DNA of 15,174 bases from positions 1-15,174 of the forward strand of contig JALOAM010000071.1 in NCBI GenBank assembly GCA_023228765.1, read 5' to 3'. The notes below the pieces were generated by a model. It was given only the letters and a program-made list of their open reading frames with translations, did no database searches and was not told the DNA's origin. Source of the stretch: Dehalococcoidia bacterium (GTDB lineage: Bacteria > Chloroflexota > Dehalococcoidia > UBA2979). Position numbers and translations under genes: made by a program. Positions 13,608 to 15,174 of the stretch are shown here, in pieces; position 1 is the stretch's first letter; each line of letters opens with the position of its first letter.

Positions 13608-14513
13608 ATGGCTGCTGAGGTCACCCAGAACCGGCCGATCCCCACCATCACCATCACCAGCCGAGCAGGGGATGCCCTCTCTCAGCTCGGGAAGGCGGCA
13701 CGCAAGAAGCCGATGGGGGCCGCGGGCGCGGTCGTGCTCGTGCTGCTCGTCCTCGTCGCGATCTTCGCGGACGTGGTCGCGCCATACCCGGCGCTCGAGC
13801 ACGGCCCGACCCCCCTCGCCGGTCCATCCTCCGAGCACCTCGCCGGGACGGACCAGTTCGGCCGCGACATCCTGAGCCGCGTGATCTACGGCGCGCGCAC
13901 CTCGCTGTACGTCGGTGTCGCGGCGACGGTGGTCTCGATGGTGCCGGCGGTGTTGCTCGGCATGACCTCCGCCTTCTTCGGTGGGTGGTATGACTACCTG
14001 CTGCAGCGGTTCGTCGACACGATCCAGGCGCTGCCCGGACTGATCCTGTTGATGACGATCGTCGTGATCCTCGGCTCGAGCCTGTGGAACGTGATCTTTG
14101 CGCTCTCGTTCAACCGCGCCATCGTCGGCAGCCGGGTCATGCGAGGCGCCACGCTCGGCGTCTCGACGGCGACCTACGTCGAGGCAGCCCGAGCGTGTGG
14201 AGCGACGAACGTCCGGATCATCCTCCGCCACCTGTTGCCCAACATCGTGCCGACGATCATCGTCGTGTACTCGCTGGGCTTTGGCACGGTCATCCTCGCC
14301 GAGGCGTCCCTGAGCTTCCTCGGCCTGGGTGTTCCGCCACCCACGCCGTCGTGGGGCGGGATGATGGCTGCGGACGGCCGCGCCTACATGTTCGCGGCGC
14401 CGTGGATGCTGTGGGCCCCGACGATCGCCCTCGCTGTCGTAGTCTTCGCCGTGAACATGTTCGGCGACGCCATCCGCGACCTGCTCGACCCGCGTCTGCG
14501 AGGCACGAGGTGA
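13608..14513 (+). CDS. ABC transporter permease, DppC/OppC type
   Basis: A 301-aa inner-membrane permease, partner of the DppB-type subunit. A cytoplasmic N-terminus of about 35 residues precedes the first membrane segment (36-58). The DppC hallmark GTDQFGRDILSRVIYGAR lies at 80-97. The transmembrane core follows, with the EAA loop at about 190-217 (YVEAARACGATNVRIILRH, then LPNIVP) and the C-terminal pattern SFLGLGVPPPTPSWG (235-249) through DPRLR. AGGAAGG (13594-13600) stands 7 nt before the ATG, and the gene is 45 nt after the first permease. Its TGA overlaps the GTG start of the CoA transferase (GTGA), so the transporter and that enzyme are probably translated together. Confidence 0.93.
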   Translation: MAAEVTQNRPIPTITITSRAGDALSQLGKAARKKPMGAAGAVVLVLLVLVAIFADVVAPYPALEHGPTPLAGPSSEHLAGTDQFGRDILSRVIYGARTSLYVGVAATVVSMVPAVLLGMTSAFFGGWYDYLLQRFVDTIQALPGLILLMTIVVILGSSLWNVIFALSFNRAIVGSRVMRGATLGVSTATYVEAARACGATNVRIILRHLLPNIVPTIIVVYSLGFGTVILAEASLSFLGLGVPPPTPSWGGMMAADGRAYMFAAPWMLWAPTIALAVVVFAVNMFGDAIRDLLDPRLRGTR

Positions 14514-15174
14514 CCCCGGCGGGGGGCGAGGGCCCTCACCCGGGCGACCCGCACCCGAACGGACCGCTGCGTGGCGTGCGCGTCCTCGACTGCTCCGAGG
14601 GCATGGCTGGCCCGCTCGCGGCGCGACTGCTCGGCGACCTCGGTGCGGACGTCATCAAGGTCGAACCGCCTGAGGGCGACCGCAGCCGCCGCCTCCCGCC
14701 GGAGGACGACGGATCGGGCCGCGACTCCCTGTTCGAGTACCTCAACTGGAACAAGCGCGGCGTCGTCCTCGATCTGGACCAGGCGGGGGACCGGAAGCGG
14801 TTCGTCGCACTCGTCCAGGACGCGGACGTCCTCATCGAGAGCGCCGCGCCCGGGATCATGGCCTCGCGCGGTGTCGCCTACGACTACCTCGCGAAGCAGA
14901 ACCCCGGCCTCGTCGCGATCTCAGTGACGCCGTTCGGCTCCACCGGCCCGAAGAAGGACTGGCGCAGCGACGAACTCGTTGACTGGGCGATGGGCGGCTA
15001 CATGTACTTCGGGGGCAACCCGGAGAAGGAGCCGCTGCAGGTCCCCGGCTACCAGGCCGAGTACCACGCCGCGCAGGCCACGCTGGTCGCTGTCCTCGCA
15101 GCGTTGCGCTACCGCGACCTCACGGGTGAGGGCCAGTGGATCGACCAGTCGATCCAGGAGGCCGTGCTCTCCAG
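14510..15174 (+). CDS. CaiB/BaiF (class III) CoA transferase, N-terminal half (cut by window edge)
   Basis: The frame is open from GTG 14510 for 221 codons to the window edge; the family usually has about 400 residues, so roughly half is visible. The N-terminal signature is clear: LRGVRVLDCSEGMAGPLAAR (20-39), LLGDLGADVIKVEPPEGD (40-57), LNWNKRGVVLDL (78-89) and DADVLIESAAPG (104-115). The later blocks AISVTPFGSTGP (136-147) and TGEGQWIDQSIQEAV (205-219) are also family-typical. Class III enzymes move CoA between organic acids, or racemise 2-methylacyl-CoA. The start overlaps the permease stop by 4 nt, with no separate ribosome binding site, which implies translational coupling. This placement suggests it activates the imported compound. 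I did not assign the catalytic Asp because the alignment there is uncertain. Confidence 0.9.
   Translation, partial: MTPAGGEGPHPGDPHPNGPLRGVRVLDCSEGMAGPLAARLLGDLGADVIKVEPPEGDRSRRLPPEDDGSGRDSLFEYLNWNKRGVVLDLDQAGDRKRFVALVQDADVLIESAAPGIMASRGVAYDYLAKQNPGLVAISVTPFGSTGPKKDWRSDELVDWAMGGYMYFGGNPEKEPLQVPGYQAEYHAAQATLVAVLAALRYRDLTGEGQWIDQSIQEAVLS

Noticed and set aside
15122..15168. Loss of the catalytic Asp in the CoA transferase (Gln-Glu-Ala in the GEGQWIDQSIQEAV block)
   Set aside because: Another Asp lies five residues earlier, and family members differ in which position aligns with the known nucleophile. I cannot settle this without an alignment.

Overview
This is GC-rich bacterial chromosome with tightly packed genes, several GTG starts and no RNA genes, CRISPR arrays or insertion sequences that I can see. 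The gene style suggests a Chloroflexota bacterium, perhaps of the Dehalococcoidia/SAR202 type. The hints are a family 5 substrate-binding lipoprotein with an acidic 'YW-R' head followed by a twin-arginine motif and a Cys lipobox, acyl-CoA-type SDRs and CaiB-family CoA transferases beside peptide-type ABC transporters, and a pbpC/alpha-2-macroglobulin pair. This placement is inference; a high-GC actinobacterial relative cannot be excluded.

Layout. Positions 1-3031 (minus) hold a cell-envelope pair: pbpC (bifunctional penicillin-binding protein 1C), then an alpha-2-macroglobulin-like gene cut by the left edge. Their stop and start overlap by 4 nt. A MarR-family regulator follows (3159-3617, minus), divergent from a ClC anion channel/transporter with a C-terminal CBS pair (3691-5433, plus). 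A 17-bp palindrome sits on the clc start. A 65-aa acidic orphan protein (5460-5657, minus) is divergent from a two-gene plus-strand unit: an L-2-hydroxyglutarate oxidase-like flavoprotein (5727-6899) and a type-B carboxylesterase (6924-8492).

Right half (8529-15174). Two tandem paralogous SDRs (minus) are divergent from an ABC transporter operon (plus): binding lipoprotein, two DppB/DppC-type permeases, and a class III CoA transferase that overlaps the last permease by 4 nt and is cut by the right edge. The 209-bp divergent region carries a 44-bp nearly symmetrical dyad made of two ACAA-N6-TTGT sites. Sigma70-like promoters for both directions overlap it.

How the genes may work together. I infer that the right half encodes regulated uptake of a small organic compound, its activation by CoA transfer, and oxidation by the SDRs. 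No ABC ATPase genes lie between the permeases and the CoA transferase. Both SDRs carry Gln where the family's catalytic Lys should be (YSAAQ rather than YxxxK), which is the most unusual protein feature here. A second pattern is that four divergently transcribed genes without a Shine-Dalgarno sequence each have a TAnnnT box 6-8 nt before the start codon, as expected for leaderless mRNAs.
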